A stretch of DNA of 64,000 nucleotides, from contig JDFH01000020.1 of assembly GCA_000564995.1 (NCBI GenBank), forward strand, positions 1 through 64,000. The letters are read 5' to 3'. How positions within the stretch are numbered: the first letter of the stretch is position 1; each line of letters starts with the position of its first letter. Source of the stretch: Atopobium sp. ICM42b. GTDB lineage: Bacteria > Actinomycetota > Coriobacteriia > Coriobacteriales > Atopobiaceae. Under the pieces are notes generated by a model. That model was not told where the DNA came from. It made no database searches and was given only the letters and a program-made list of their open reading frames with translations. Below are positions 29,991 to 38,615 of the stretch, piece by piece. The position numbers and the translations under genes are program-made.

Positions 29991-30875
29991 ATGGAAAATA
30001 AACCTTTTAAAAGCATCGATGAGATGTGTTGTTTATTAATTCAAGACCGTGGACTTATCTGCCCAGATGATAATGAACTGAGGAAATTTTTAAGTAGGAC
30101 AAATTACTATCGTTTCTCTGGATATGCTCGTGATTTTCAAGAAGATCCGGAGAAAGGCAAGAACTCGTTTGTCGGCAATACTTCTTTTCAAGATATTAAT
30201 AAGCTTATTAACCTTGATGCTAAATTACGAATTCTGCTGACAGAGCAATTAAGTGTTATCGAAATCGCAATTAGAGCAAAGCTTGCCCACGAATTTGGTA
30301 ATGAGTATGGTTCAAATGCTTACTATCTTGATTGCAATACCTATGCTAAGCGTAATTTTGCAAAAAACTTTATAATTCCGGGAATTCTTTCAGATCTTGA
30401 TCATGACAAAAGCCGAATCATTCAGCATTATTCAAAAAAGAACTTCAACACACCTTATGAAAAATATCATGATGTACCAATCTGGGTTGCTGTAGAGGTC
30501 CTCTCCTTTGGAAGAATTTCTAATATGATTAGCTATTCAGATAATATTGAAGTAACCAAAAGAGTAGCTAAATCTCTCGGTGTCCAATGGAAACCTTTTT
30601 CAAGTGTTGTTCATTCTTTACATGTACTAAGAAATTTGTGTGCACATCATCGTCAACTATGGAATAGACCCATGCGCATCCAATGTCCAGTTCAGAAAAA
30701 ACTTCGCCCAAAAGACATTAGCTTTGACCCCAAGAGCGTTTACGCTCACATACTAATGGCCAACTACTACAGAAAAGCCATCGATGGGGATACTTCGGTT
30801 GCCAGAAGAATACAAGAACTTCTCGATAAGAACGTTGTTTTTGCAGAAGGTATTTATTTACCTCATCCAAAATAG
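29991..30875 (+). CDS. abiF: AbiF/AbiD-family (Abi_2) abortive-infection HEPN protein
   Basis: 294 residues. It shows the Abi_2 hallmarks: NYYRFSGYARDF near 37, LDAKLRILL, DVPIWVAVEVLSFGRIS, and LRNLCAHHRQLWNRP, in which RNLCAH (about 214-219) is the RxxxxH RNase motif of HEPN domains. Proteins of this family abort phage infection, probably by RNA cleavage, and have been discussed as relatives of Cas13. A structured RNA probably precedes it. The upstream ribosome-binding site is weak (TGGGA). It is AT-rich relative to tsaD next door. It points towards mcrC and ends at a terminator at 30912. Confidence 0.92.
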   Translation: MENKPFKSIDEMCCLLIQDRGLICPDDNELRKFLSRTNYYRFSGYARDFQEDPEKGKNSFVGNTSFQDINKLINLDAKLRILLTEQLSVIEIAIRAKLAHEFGNEYGSNAYYLDCNTYAKRNFAKNFIIPGILSDLDHDKSRIIQHYSKKNFNTPYEKYHDVPIWVAVEVLSFGRISNMISYSDNIEVTKRVAKSLGVQWKPFSSVVHSLHVLRNLCAHHRQLWNRPMRIQCPVQKKLRPKDISFDPKSVYAHILMANYYRKAIDGDTSVARRIQELLDKNVVFAEGIYLPHPK

Positions 30876-30911
30876 CCACATCTAAAAAAGCCTGTATACT
30901 TACATCAACAT

Positions 30912-30961
30912 GACCGGTTCCGCTAGAGCTTTTTGCCTAGTCCAGGGCCGGTCCTATTTTT
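30912..30961 (+). terminator. Terminator of abiF
   Basis: GACCGG (30912-30917) pairs with CCGGTC (30948-30953) around a large loop, then CTATTTTT. The T run overlaps the last codon of convergent mcrC. Confidence 0.55.
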
Positions 30962-32027
30962 CTATCCCAAACTGGTCTTCCACAATCTGGTCAAGCTGCG
31001 CAGAAATACACGAGAACTCTTTGTTCAAATCGAGCGTCTGCACAGAAATCTTATTACCGCTTATGTGATACACGTCGTTAGGAGCCAGCAGCTCATTTGT
31101 TCGCGCATACAAAAGCATGCCTGAGACCTTCCGGTCGGCGCCTTTCACCTGGGCTTCTTTATTCTTCACATACGTATAAATCTGATACAAATTACCCGAA
31201 TGCACCTTATGCACACCAAAATTTTCTTGAAGCGAATGCTGGTAATACTTCGCGTCAATAATCAAAATCTGATTGCCATACGAGAGCGTAATATCCGTCT
31301 GCATATCCGGCAAAAGCCCAACGTATCCATCGTCCAAATCCCAAGGAATTTGCGACGCTCTGGCAGAAAAACCCTTCACATGCTGGGCAAACTCCTGCTC
31401 GTAATACTCAAGAATGAACTTCTCGTACAACCTATGCATTTTTTGCTCGTCAATAAAACTTGCCAGGTGGTACTCGCCGTCTTCAGTGGTCATGAGCATG
31501 CCTTCAACGATCAACTGGCAAATTGAGAGCAGCAGCTGATACGTGCGGTTATTGCGCTGAAAACGAATATCCGCCCAGCGAACCTGTTTCAAATCAACCT
31601 CGTCAATGTCCGCAAAGAAAAGCATTTCTCGCTTAAGCGCAACCTTGTACTGCGGCGATATATCCTTCTGTTTGAGCAGCAACAGAGCCACGGACTTTAA
31701 GATCTGATTGAATAGATTGTTTTGCGAAAGCTCATCAAAATCACAGGTAACTTGCGCGCGCTGAGCAAGACGATTCCTAATGGTTCCCGACATTTCAATC
31801 TTGCCTCGAACAACCGCCAGATCCTCCACACAATTTATGTACTCGCGATATAAGCCCTGCTTGAGCTGCAAACCAATTCCCTTGGACAAGATGGCCGCAA
31901 ACAGGTTATAAATCGAGTCAAACGTCTCCTTCTGCACGTCCTCATACACGGATTCCCGCAGCGTAGTGAAGGCGTACGACAGCATATAGTAAATATTTTT
32001 TATGAAGATATGCCTATCTTCGGTCAT
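30954..32027 (-). CDS. mcrC: McrC subunit of McrBC type IV restriction system
   Basis: 357 residues. The N-terminal half binds and stimulates McrB. The C-terminal half has a PD-(D/E)xK nuclease core: LLPDMQTDITL and LIIDAKYY (Asp...Asp-x-Lys). Its ATG overlaps the mcrB stop by four bases (ATGA). McrBC cuts modified (methylcytosine-type) DNA between distant recognition sites, driven by McrB GTP hydrolysis. The modification it reads here cannot be told from sequence. Confidence 0.92.
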   Translation of the reverse strand: MTEDRHIFIKNIYYMLSYAFTTLRESVYEDVQKETFDSIYNLFAAILSKGIGLQLKQGLYREYINCVEDLAVVRGKIEMSGTIRNRLAQRAQVTCDFDELSQNNLFNQILKSVALLLLKQKDISPQYKVALKREMLFFADIDEVDLKQVRWADIRFQRNNRTYQLLLSICQLIVEGMLMTTEDGEYHLASFIDEQKMHRLYEKFILEYYEQEFAQHVKGFSARASQIPWDLDDGYVGLLPDMQTDITLSYGNQILIIDAKYYQHSLQENFGVHKVHSGNLYQIYTYVKNKEAQVKGADRKVSGMLLYARTNELLAPNDVYHISGNKISVQTLDLNKEFSCISAQLDQIVEDQFGIEK

Positions 32028-33595
32028 TGAAACACTCCATGAAGGATGTTCCCCCAGCGCTGGTATTTCTCCTGGTCGTCAAACCAATACTCGCCCAGCA
32101 TTGGCAAGATGTCGTAATCCACAACCTCCTGCATCCATTTATCGGTGCAGTTCAGCTCATCGCGACCACAGAAATAGCTGTGTCCAATGCAGAATCCCCT
32201 GCCCAGCGACCTGTCCAACGCAATCTCCGTATTCAACTCAATTACCTTGACGAGAAGATCGTTGAAGGTTTCATTTTTAAGTGACTGCTGGTACTGAATA
32301 AAGCCCTCAGTCTCAAAACCAGGTTCCATCTCAAAGAAGCTAAAACGACGACGCAAAGCGTAGTCAATCATTGCCAGGCTTCTGTCTGCCGTATTCATCA
32401 TTCCGATAATGTAAAGGTTCTTTGGGACCGAGAATTTCTCGTCATTGTACGCAAGTGTAGCCGGTGTACCTCGATAATCGTTTTCAATGAGCATCAAAAG
32501 TTCACCAAAAATCTTGCTCAGATTGCCACGGTTAATCTCGTCGATAATAAAGAAATATTTTGCGTCAGGATCAGCCTCTGCCTTCTTGCAGAAACGATAA
32601 AACACGCCTTTCTTGAGCTCAAAGCTTGCCCCACTAGGCTTGTAGCCCATCATAAAGTCTTCGTACGAATAATTCTGGTGGAATTGTACGAACTCAATAG
32701 CGTCCTCGTTCACGGCACCTATCAGCGAATATGCAAGTCTTTTTGCCGAGAAGGTCTTTCCAACTCCTGGTGCTCCCTGCAAAATAATGTTCTTTTTATT
32801 CAACAGGACAGCTGCCAGCTTGTCGTACTTCTCCTCCGGCATAAATACTTCCTCCAAAAATTTTCCCTTGTTATATGGAGGAATACAAAACAACTTATCA
32901 CCAGGTTGAGTTGGAGGAATCTCTTTATAATCCTTTGAGAAATACGCAATATCAGCCGTTAGAGTCACAAAATAAGGATCTGGATAGCAATCTTCTGTTA
33001 AAGCAGAGGTAAACATCTTAATGAGTTCGGAATCTTCAGAAATTACATCTCTAACTTCATTATAAAATTTCGTATACGTCCTTATATTAGTTGTAGATGC
33101 CCCCTGCTTAAACTCGTAATTGCTCTCTAACCTATCCGATAAAGCTTTTACTTGTCTAAACTTATATATGTAATATATGTCTGGATATCTAAGCCAAAGA
33201 TAAGTTGTGATGGTTCCCTCTTTTTGATAATGCTGCTTTCCTTCAGGACCATATACATCCAGTAACTTATCCGACTTTGCCATAAATCCGTTAATACGCT
33301 CAACTATATCGATGTTCTCGTCATAAAGTTGCATAAACATACTACGAACTTCTTCTGCATCCTGTTCAGCATAAAACTCAATCATCTTACGAGAAAAATC
33401 ATAAGAAGTAGTTAAAAGATTATCTGTCTTTGACAGCGACTTTCTCAGCATCGCAGGAAAATCCTGGGCGTTTATATCCCAGTTATCCTGGAAGCACTTA
33501 ATTGCTTCCCACTTATATTTTTCTTCCTCCCAGTGAGAAGGAAAATTCTCTTTGTACTGAGTGAGGACCTCATCAAGAGATTGTCTATCTATCAT
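32024..33595 (-). CDS. mcrB: McrB subunit, AAA+ GTPase of McrBC
   Basis: 523 residues. The C-terminal AAA+ domain has Walker A GAPGVGKTFSAKRLA, the McrB-type YDEFMMGYKP-like block (YEDFMMGYKP), Walker B FIIDEINRGNLSKIFGELLML, and the McrB signature MMNTADRSLA (MNxxD). The N-terminal ~250 residues should bind DNA; they have no clear match to DUF3578 or EVE. Start ATG 33595 with GGGAG upstream. It is the first gene of a two-gene unit with mcrC. Confidence 0.92.
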   Translation of the reverse strand: MIDRQSLDEVLTQYKENFPSHWEEEKYKWEAIKCFQDNWDINAQDFPAMLRKSLSKTDNLLTTSYDFSRKMIEFYAEQDAEEVRSMFMQLYDENIDIVERINGFMAKSDKLLDVYGPEGKQHYQKEGTITTYLWLRYPDIYYIYKFRQVKALSDRLESNYEFKQGASTTNIRTYTKFYNEVRDVISEDSELIKMFTSALTEDCYPDPYFVTLTADIAYFSKDYKEIPPTQPGDKLFCIPPYNKGKFLEEVFMPEEKYDKLAAVLLNKKNIILQGAPGVGKTFSAKRLAYSLIGAVNEDAIEFVQFHQNYSYEDFMMGYKPSGASFELKKGVFYRFCKKAEADPDAKYFFIIDEINRGNLSKIFGELLMLIENDYRGTPATLAYNDEKFSVPKNLYIIGMMNTADRSLAMIDYALRRRFSFFEMEPGFETEGFIQYQQSLKNETFNDLLVKVIELNTEIALDRSLGRGFCIGHSYFCGRDELNCTDKWMQEVVDYDILPMLGEYWFDDQEKYQRWGNILHGVFQ

Positions 33596-33765
33596 TGCTG
33601 CTCCCTTTAAGCAAAAGCCAGTAAATCTTTCTGGTTGCTCGCATACACTGCCAGGTCAACCTATGTCATCGCCTAGCATGTACCACCAGTTAAATTGCGC
33701 TTTATACTGATAGTATCCTCCTAATTGGGACTCATATTTTTAACTTCTTACACATTTCGGCGAAC

Positions 33766-33796
33766 AGAAAAAAGGCAGCTCACCCAGAGCTGCCTT
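33766..33796 (-). terminator. Terminator of the Lac-family PTS/mupG operon
   Basis: AAGGCAGCT (33772-33780) pairs with its complement (33788-33796) around a 7-nt loop, and TTTTT follows on the minus strand. Confidence 0.9.
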
Positions 33797-33821
33797 CAAC
33801 GCACACTATGTCTCCACGGCA

Positions 33822-35147
33822 CTAGACTACATGCTCTGTCTCAGCTCCCTTTTCCTCCTTGAGAAACTGCATATCCAGAGCCTTAATAAACGGCAGGTAG
33901 ATTGCCATATCAATCAAAATCAATACGAGCTGAAGTAAAGCGCCCTGCCATCCGCACAGAAGAAATCCCGAGATCAAAGGAGGGGTACTTCCAGGCAGCA
34001 TAATACCGTTGCACAGAGGCACCAAGCCGGTGCTCATTGCGGACCACGCAATTAAAACGTTAACAACCGGCGTAAAAATCAGAGGAATTGCCATGATGGG
34101 ATTCAAAACTATCGGCAGTCCGTACATGACGGGCTCGTTAATACCAAAAATACCAGGCACAATGGAGATCTTTGCAATGTCTTTTGCACGGCGAGAATTG
34201 CAGAACAAAAATATCACAATCAACAGCGAAAGCGTTGATCCTCCGCCGCCAAACAGCGCAAAGAACGCATCAAACTCTCGATTGATAATGTTGGGCAGTG
34301 CGGTTCCAGCTGCAAAAGCAGCCTGGTTTTCCAGCGTAAGCGCAGTCAAAATCGGCGTAAAAATAGGGCTAGTAATGTTTGACCCGTTAATGCCAAAGAA
34401 CCAGAAAATACCCTGGATGACGTAAGCAATCGCCAGAGCCCACACGGTTCCGCCAAGCATGGTCAGTGGAATCTGCAACATCGAATAAATGCAGGTAAAC
34501 GCATCTCCCCAAGGGGTAAGTGCAAACAAAACGCTAATCGCCCACACTGCGGCAAACGTGAGCGCCATCGGAACCAGAGCACTAAACGCAAGCGAAACAG
34601 ACGTAGGAACGCCCTCCGGCATCCTAATAACCCAGTTCTTCTTGATAGCAAATCCAAAAATGGACACCGACAAAAAGCCTACGATAATCGCTACAAACAC
34701 ACCCCTCGCGCCGGTCCACGCAAGAGGAATGCTCTCCACCAAAAATGGCTGAGAAGCTCCCTGGGGCAAAAACTCAGTCACCTGAGGCATCAAAATAAAC
34801 CAGCTGACGAGCGAAACCATACCAGCAGAAACTCGATCTTCTAAACCAAGTTGATCAGCAAAGTTGTAGCCAATCTCGAACGACAAAAATATTGCCATAA
34901 GAGAAACGGTGCAGGCAGAAGGAATGGCCAACAGCGAGAAAAGCGACTTGCCCTGAATCGTAGTGGACTTCAAGAAATCAACCCACGCTGGGATTGGCAG
35001 ATTACCTACCAGCGTAAACATTGATCCGATAATAAGGATTGGCATGAGCATGGCAAAAGAGTCGCGCATAGTAAGAAGATATTTATTTTTACTCACCAAC
35101 TCTGCCATTGGCATAAGCTTCTTCTCAAGACCTTGCGCTACATTCAT
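33822..35147 (-). CDS. PTS EIIC, lactose/cellobiose family (copy 1)
   Basis: 441 residues. An integral membrane sugar channel of the Lac (cellobiose/diacetylchitobiose) family. It has the amphipathic start LMPMAELVSKNKYLLTMRDSF, about ten hydrophobic segments, and the conserved NIINREFDAFFALFGGGGSTL and GIFGINEPVMYGLPIVLNP blocks that bind sugar. It is strikingly similar to the EIIC at 36504, separated from it by mupG, so one arose by duplication. No EIIA or EIIB accompanies this copy; it probably shares those at 37945-38613. The start is ATG 35147 (GGGGAC upstream); the frame extends 18 codons further without family similarity. Confidence 0.9.
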   Translation of the reverse strand: MNVAQGLEKKLMPMAELVSKNKYLLTMRDSFAMLMPILIIGSMFTLVGNLPIPAWVDFLKSTTIQGKSLFSLLAIPSACTVSLMAIFLSFEIGYNFADQLGLEDRVSAGMVSLVSWFILMPQVTEFLPQGASQPFLVESIPLAWTGARGVFVAIIVGFLSVSIFGFAIKKNWVIRMPEGVPTSVSLAFSALVPMALTFAAVWAISVLFALTPWGDAFTCIYSMLQIPLTMLGGTVWALAIAYVIQGIFWFFGINGSNITSPIFTPILTALTLENQAAFAAGTALPNIINREFDAFFALFGGGGSTLSLLIVIFLFCNSRRAKDIAKISIVPGIFGINEPVMYGLPIVLNPIMAIPLIFTPVVNVLIAWSAMSTGLVPLCNGIMLPGSTPPLISGFLLCGWQGALLQLVLILIDMAIYLPFIKALDMQFLKEEKGAETEHVV

Positions 35148-35247
35148 ATAGTCCCCGGCGTATCTCCTAAAATAACGATGTGAATCACAGGGTAGAATCA
35201 TATATCAAAGACAATTGTTACTTCCAAAAACAAGACTATTCTTTACA

Positions 35248-35282
35248 AAAAACCTGGCGAGAAGATCACTCCTCTCGCCAGG
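35248..35282 (-). terminator. Terminator downstream of mupG with GGCGAGAAG stem
   Basis: CCTGGCGAGAAG (35253-35264) pairs with CCTCTCGCCAGG (35271-35282), and six Ts follow on the minus strand. It is almost identical to the terminator at 40655-40688. Confidence 0.9.
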
Positions 35283-35329
35283 CGACTAATTTTCCATTTC
35301 AGCATTGATGCTACAACCAAACAACCCCG

Positions 35330-36421
35330 CTAGTCTCTAACAAATCCAAACGGGAATTCAGGTTTCACATAATCCAACAAGAAAAGTTCGTCTTCTGGGA
35401 TACGTCCTACAACATTGCGGGTTCCGTCGTCCTCAAAATCTCTTAGAGCAACTTCGACTTCTCCCAGGTAATGAGACAGATTGTCATTCACTACTAATAC
35501 GTCTCCGCATTTAATATGACAATCCGTGCGCTCGCGAGCAGGAATTGAAGTGGAGTACTCAAACATCCTAGGTACTGAAGAACGCAGATAATACTCAGAT
35601 GCATCGCCACGTGTTACGTGGTTGAACTGATACAAAACGTTCTTCTCGACCTCAGTTACACCAGAATCAAATTCAACCTTGAACGTTACCTTAGTAGTAT
35701 CAACAGCGGCTAATGTGGCAAGCTCCTCTTCAGAAGCAAAGCAATTGCCAATCATAATGTCGTCAATAAGGCCAGTTGCCAACAGGTGTCTTGCCTGCAA
35801 ATCAATTGAACGAGTACGATCATCTTCGCAGGTAGGAAGACCGTCATAAACCGACCATGGACCAAACGTGTTATTCTGCTGACTCGTCACAAATGCTGCC
35901 TGAGTTAGACCCATACCAAAATAATGCTCGGAGAATTCAATAAAGCGTTTCTCGCTCAAGCCAGAAAATCTCTGTGGATAAAAATTGTGACAAACGCACA
36001 TATTGCGACGATATGCGCCACGCTCAATAAGTAGATCAAGCGACAGCATCTGGCTGGCGTTGAACTCGACTGCAATGCCATAAGGATTTCTTGTCAGAGC
36101 AATGTCCTGACGGTCTCCCAAATGCCCATCAAGGCGAATAATATCTACGCCCATCTTGGCAAAAACAGAAATATCAGTTGCCGTTGCCCCTAAGTGCTGG
36201 AATACGCGCGGGTTGGTATCCACTGCAACAGTAAACCCATACCCATGAGCGCGGTCCATAAACTGTGAAAACTCAGCTACTGTCTCTTCTGGTGACTTAT
36301 CCACAGAAAGTAAGCATGTGAAAATGCGCGAGAAACCATAGTTACTTGCTAATGCCATGTAGGCATCATCGGCTTCAGGTGTTGAGTGCTCTGGATAAAG
36401 AGAAATTCCAAGCCTATGCAT
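35330..36421 (-). CDS. mupG: MupG-like 6-phospho-N-acetylmuramidase (DUF871)
   Basis: 363 residues, the DUF871 family: LGISLYPEHS at the start, VDTNPRVFQHLG, IIRLDGHLG, VEFNASQ, NFYPQRFSGLS and the C-terminal CHIKCGDVLVVND beta-rich part. The characterised Staphylococcus aureus MupG cleaves MurNAc-6-phosphate-GlcNAc inside the cell after PTS uptake. Placed between two Lac-family EIIC genes, it fits as the hydrolase for the imported phosphodisaccharide, so cell-wall turnover sugar is a reasonable substrate; that is inference. Start ATG 36421 has TGGAGG five bases upstream. Confidence 0.85.
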   Translation of the reverse strand: MHRLGISLYPEHSTPEADDAYMALASNYGFSRIFTCLLSVDKSPEETVAEFSQFMDRAHGYGFTVAVDTNPRVFQHLGATATDISVFAKMGVDIIRLDGHLGDRQDIALTRNPYGIAVEFNASQMLSLDLLIERGAYRRNMCVCHNFYPQRFSGLSEKRFIEFSEHYFGMGLTQAAFVTSQQNNTFGPWSVYDGLPTCEDDRTRSIDLQARHLLATGLIDDIMIGNCFASEEELATLAAVDTTKVTFKVEFDSGVTEVEKNVLYQFNHVTRGDASEYYLRSSVPRMFEYSTSIPARERTDCHIKCGDVLVVNDNLSHYLGEVEVALRDFEDDGTRNVVGRIPEDELFLLDYVKPEFPFGFVRD

Positions 36422-36449
36422 CACTTCCTCCAATCAAGCGTACAGGTTG

Positions 36450-36485
36450 GTACCTGGCACAGCGTCTCAGCGTTGCACCAGGTAC
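36450..36485 (-). promoter_or_regulatory. Intercistronic hairpin between EIIC copy 2 and mupG
   Basis: GTACCTGG (36450-36457) pairs with CCAGGTAC (36478-36485), with partial extension inside. No T run follows, so it is more likely an mRNA-stability or processing hairpin than a terminator. Confidence 0.4.
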
Positions 36486-36503
36486 AGCTCAAATACAAAA
36501 GTT

Positions 36504-37877
36504 TTACAGCACTACAGAATCAAGGTCGATTGAGTCAAAGTCTTCCAGCTCAGTAGAAGGTTCCTCAGAAGCTGCGGCTTCTTCCTTCAGGTATTCCTTA
36601 TCCAACGTCTTGATGAAAGGCAGATAAATAAAGATTCCCAGAATAATCAAGAAGAACTGCAGGACAGCGCCTTGCCAACCACTCAGCAGGAATCCAGAAA
36701 CCAGAGGAGGAGTAGTCCAAGGAAGCATAACGCCGTTGCACAGAGGTACTAAACCAAGATCCATGATGAAGTACGCAATGATGATGTTGACCACTGGAGT
36801 GAGGATAAAGGGGATCAACATAACAGGGTTAAGAACAATAGGAAGACCAAAGATAATTGGCTCATTGATACCAAAGATACCAGGAGCAACAGAAATCTTT
36901 GCCAGATCTTTAATACGCTTGGAATTGCAGAACAGAAGCATTGCGATTAGTAGAGAGAGCGTCGAGCCGCCGCCACCAAAGGTTGCAAAGAAGGTCTCGA
37001 ATTCACGGTTAACAATGTTAGGAAGTGCTGCGCCGGCAGCAAATGCAGCCTGATTTTCCAGCGAAAGTGCAGTAAGAATTGGTGTGTAAATTGAACCAGT
37101 AACGCTGGAACCATGGATACCAATAAACCAAAATCCACTTGCCAAAACATAACTAAATGCCAATGCCCAAACAGTTCCACCAAGTGAAGTCAAAGGAGCC
37201 TGAAGGATTGCATAAATGAAGTTAAAGGCATTGCCCCATGGGGAAATGATAAAGACAATACCAACCAGCCATACGGCGGTAAATGCAACGGTCATAGGGA
37301 TAAGAGCACTAAATGCACGGGCAACAGTAGGAGGAACGCCCTCTGGCATCTTAATGGTCCAGTCTTTTTTAATGATGTAGCCAAACACGCCTACTGCAAA
37401 AAATCCTACAATCATGGCAATAAAGACACCTTTTGCGCCCGTCCATGCAAGAGGAATACTGTCTACCAGGAATGGCTCTACGCCCTCTTCAGGTGAAAAC
37501 TCAGTTACCTGAGGCATAAGGATGAACCAACTTACCAGAGAAACAATGCCCGCTGACGCACGGTCTTTAATGCCAATGTGCTCGGCAAAGTTATAGCCAA
37601 TGTTAAAAGCAAGGAAGATTGCCATGAGCGAAACAGTACATGCAGAAGGAATAGCCAGCAGAGCAAATAGCGATTTATCTGGCTGAACCATCGTAGTCTT
37701 CAAAAAATCAATCCACGCAGGAATTGGGAAGTTGCGAAGCAAAGTAAACATAGAGCCAATAATCAGGATTGGCATGACCATTGCAAACGAATCTCGCATG
37801 GTCAAAAGGTATTTATTTTTACCAATCATTTCGGCCAGCGGCATAAGTCGCTTTTCAAATACATCCATCGTTTTCAT
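36504..37877 (-). CDS. PTS EIIC, lactose/cellobiose family (copy 2)
   Basis: 457 residues. Same family and layout as the EIIC at 33822, including LMPLAEMIGKNKYLLTMRDSF, NIVNREFETFFATFGGGGSTL and GIFGINEPIIFGLPIVLNP, with a longer acidic C-terminal tail (EELEDFDSIDLDS-like). It lies directly after the EIIB and EIIA genes, so this is probably the primary permease of the complex. Start ATG 37877 with GGAGGG four bases upstream. Confidence 0.92.
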   Translation of the reverse strand: MKTMDVFEKRLMPLAEMIGKNKYLLTMRDSFAMVMPILIIGSMFTLLRNFPIPAWIDFLKTTMVQPDKSLFALLAIPSACTVSLMAIFLAFNIGYNFAEHIGIKDRASAGIVSLVSWFILMPQVTEFSPEEGVEPFLVDSIPLAWTGAKGVFIAMIVGFFAVGVFGYIIKKDWTIKMPEGVPPTVARAFSALIPMTVAFTAVWLVGIVFIISPWGNAFNFIYAILQAPLTSLGGTVWALAFSYVLASGFWFIGIHGSSVTGSIYTPILTALSLENQAAFAAGAALPNIVNREFETFFATFGGGGSTLSLLIAMLLFCNSKRIKDLAKISVAPGIFGINEPIIFGLPIVLNPVMLIPFILTPVVNIIIAYFIMDLGLVPLCNGVMLPWTTPPLVSGFLLSGWQGAVLQFFLIILGIFIYLPFIKTLDKEYLKEEAAASEEPSTELEDFDSIDLDSVVL

Positions 37878-37944
37878 AGAACCCTCCAAACTAACAACTC
37901 TCCATTTTTTATAAAATCACAGATAAAACGTATAGCGAGAAACC

Positions 37945-38268
37945 CTATGCAGTAGAACCACGCTTAATCAAAGAAATGGCCATCTTAAGCACACGCTCGC
38001 CGTTCAAGTTGCCATAATCCGCTGACTCAATAACGCCAACAGGAATTTTTGCTCCGTATTTTGCGTTAACATCGTCAAAGCTAAAACGAACCTGAGGTCC
38101 CAGTAAAATGCAGTCAGGAGTGTCGTGCTCTACCTGGAAATCAATTGCGGTAGAAGAAAATGCTTCAACCTTTACTTGAATGCCATGGGCATCAGCGACC
38201 TCTTGCATCTTGTTTGCAAGCATACTTGTGGACATACCTGCACTACAAAACAAATCAATCTTTTTCAT
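37945..38268 (-). CDS. PTS EIIB, lactose/cellobiose family
   Basis: 107 residues. The P-loop-like start MKKIDLFCSAGMSTSM holds the phospho-accepting Cys8, followed by the usual DCILLGPQVRF block. It passes phosphate from the EIIA at 38281 to the incoming sugar. It lies 12 bp after the EIIA gene. Confidence 0.95.
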   Translation of the reverse strand: MKKIDLFCSAGMSTSMLANKMQEVADAHGIQVKVEAFSSTAIDFQVEHDTPDCILLGPQVRFSFDDVNAKYGAKIPVGVIESADYGNLNGERVLKMAISLIKRGSTA

Positions 38269-38280
38269 ACCTACTTCCTT

Positions 38281-38613
38281 TCACTCACCACTGCTCGTAG
38301 TTACTTGCTTACAAAGCTCAACAATTTGCACTGCCAAATCGTGTGTGGTAAGAGCACACATCAAATGATCTTGTCCGTGGACCATCAGCAAAGACAGTGG
38401 TTTGTTATCCTGTCCAATAATTTCCTGCTGAATCCGTTCCATCTGAAACTCATGTGCTTGATTTAACGATTCTGAACTCTGTTTCAACAACTCATCTGCC
38501 TGGTCGAACTTTCCTAAACGAGCGCACTTGATTGCTTGTATTGCATAGCTTTTTGCATCCCCACCATGCACAACCAAGTTGGTGACAATAGCCTCTACCT
38601 CTCTTTCATCCAT
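38281..38613 (-). CDS. PTS EIIA, lactose/cellobiose family
   Basis: 110 residues, all-helical LacA-type EIIA. The motif LLMVHGQDHLM holds the phospho-accepting His79. It contains the VVHGGDAKSYAIQAI opening helix typical of the family. It begins 2 bp after the regulator stop, so it is in the same operon. Confidence 0.95.
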   Translation of the reverse strand: MDEREVEAIVTNLVVHGGDAKSYAIQAIKCARLGKFDQADELLKQSSESLNQAHEFQMERIQQEIIGQDNKPLSLLMVHGQDHLMCALTTHDLAVQIVELCKQVTTSSGE

Positions 38614-38615
38614 TC

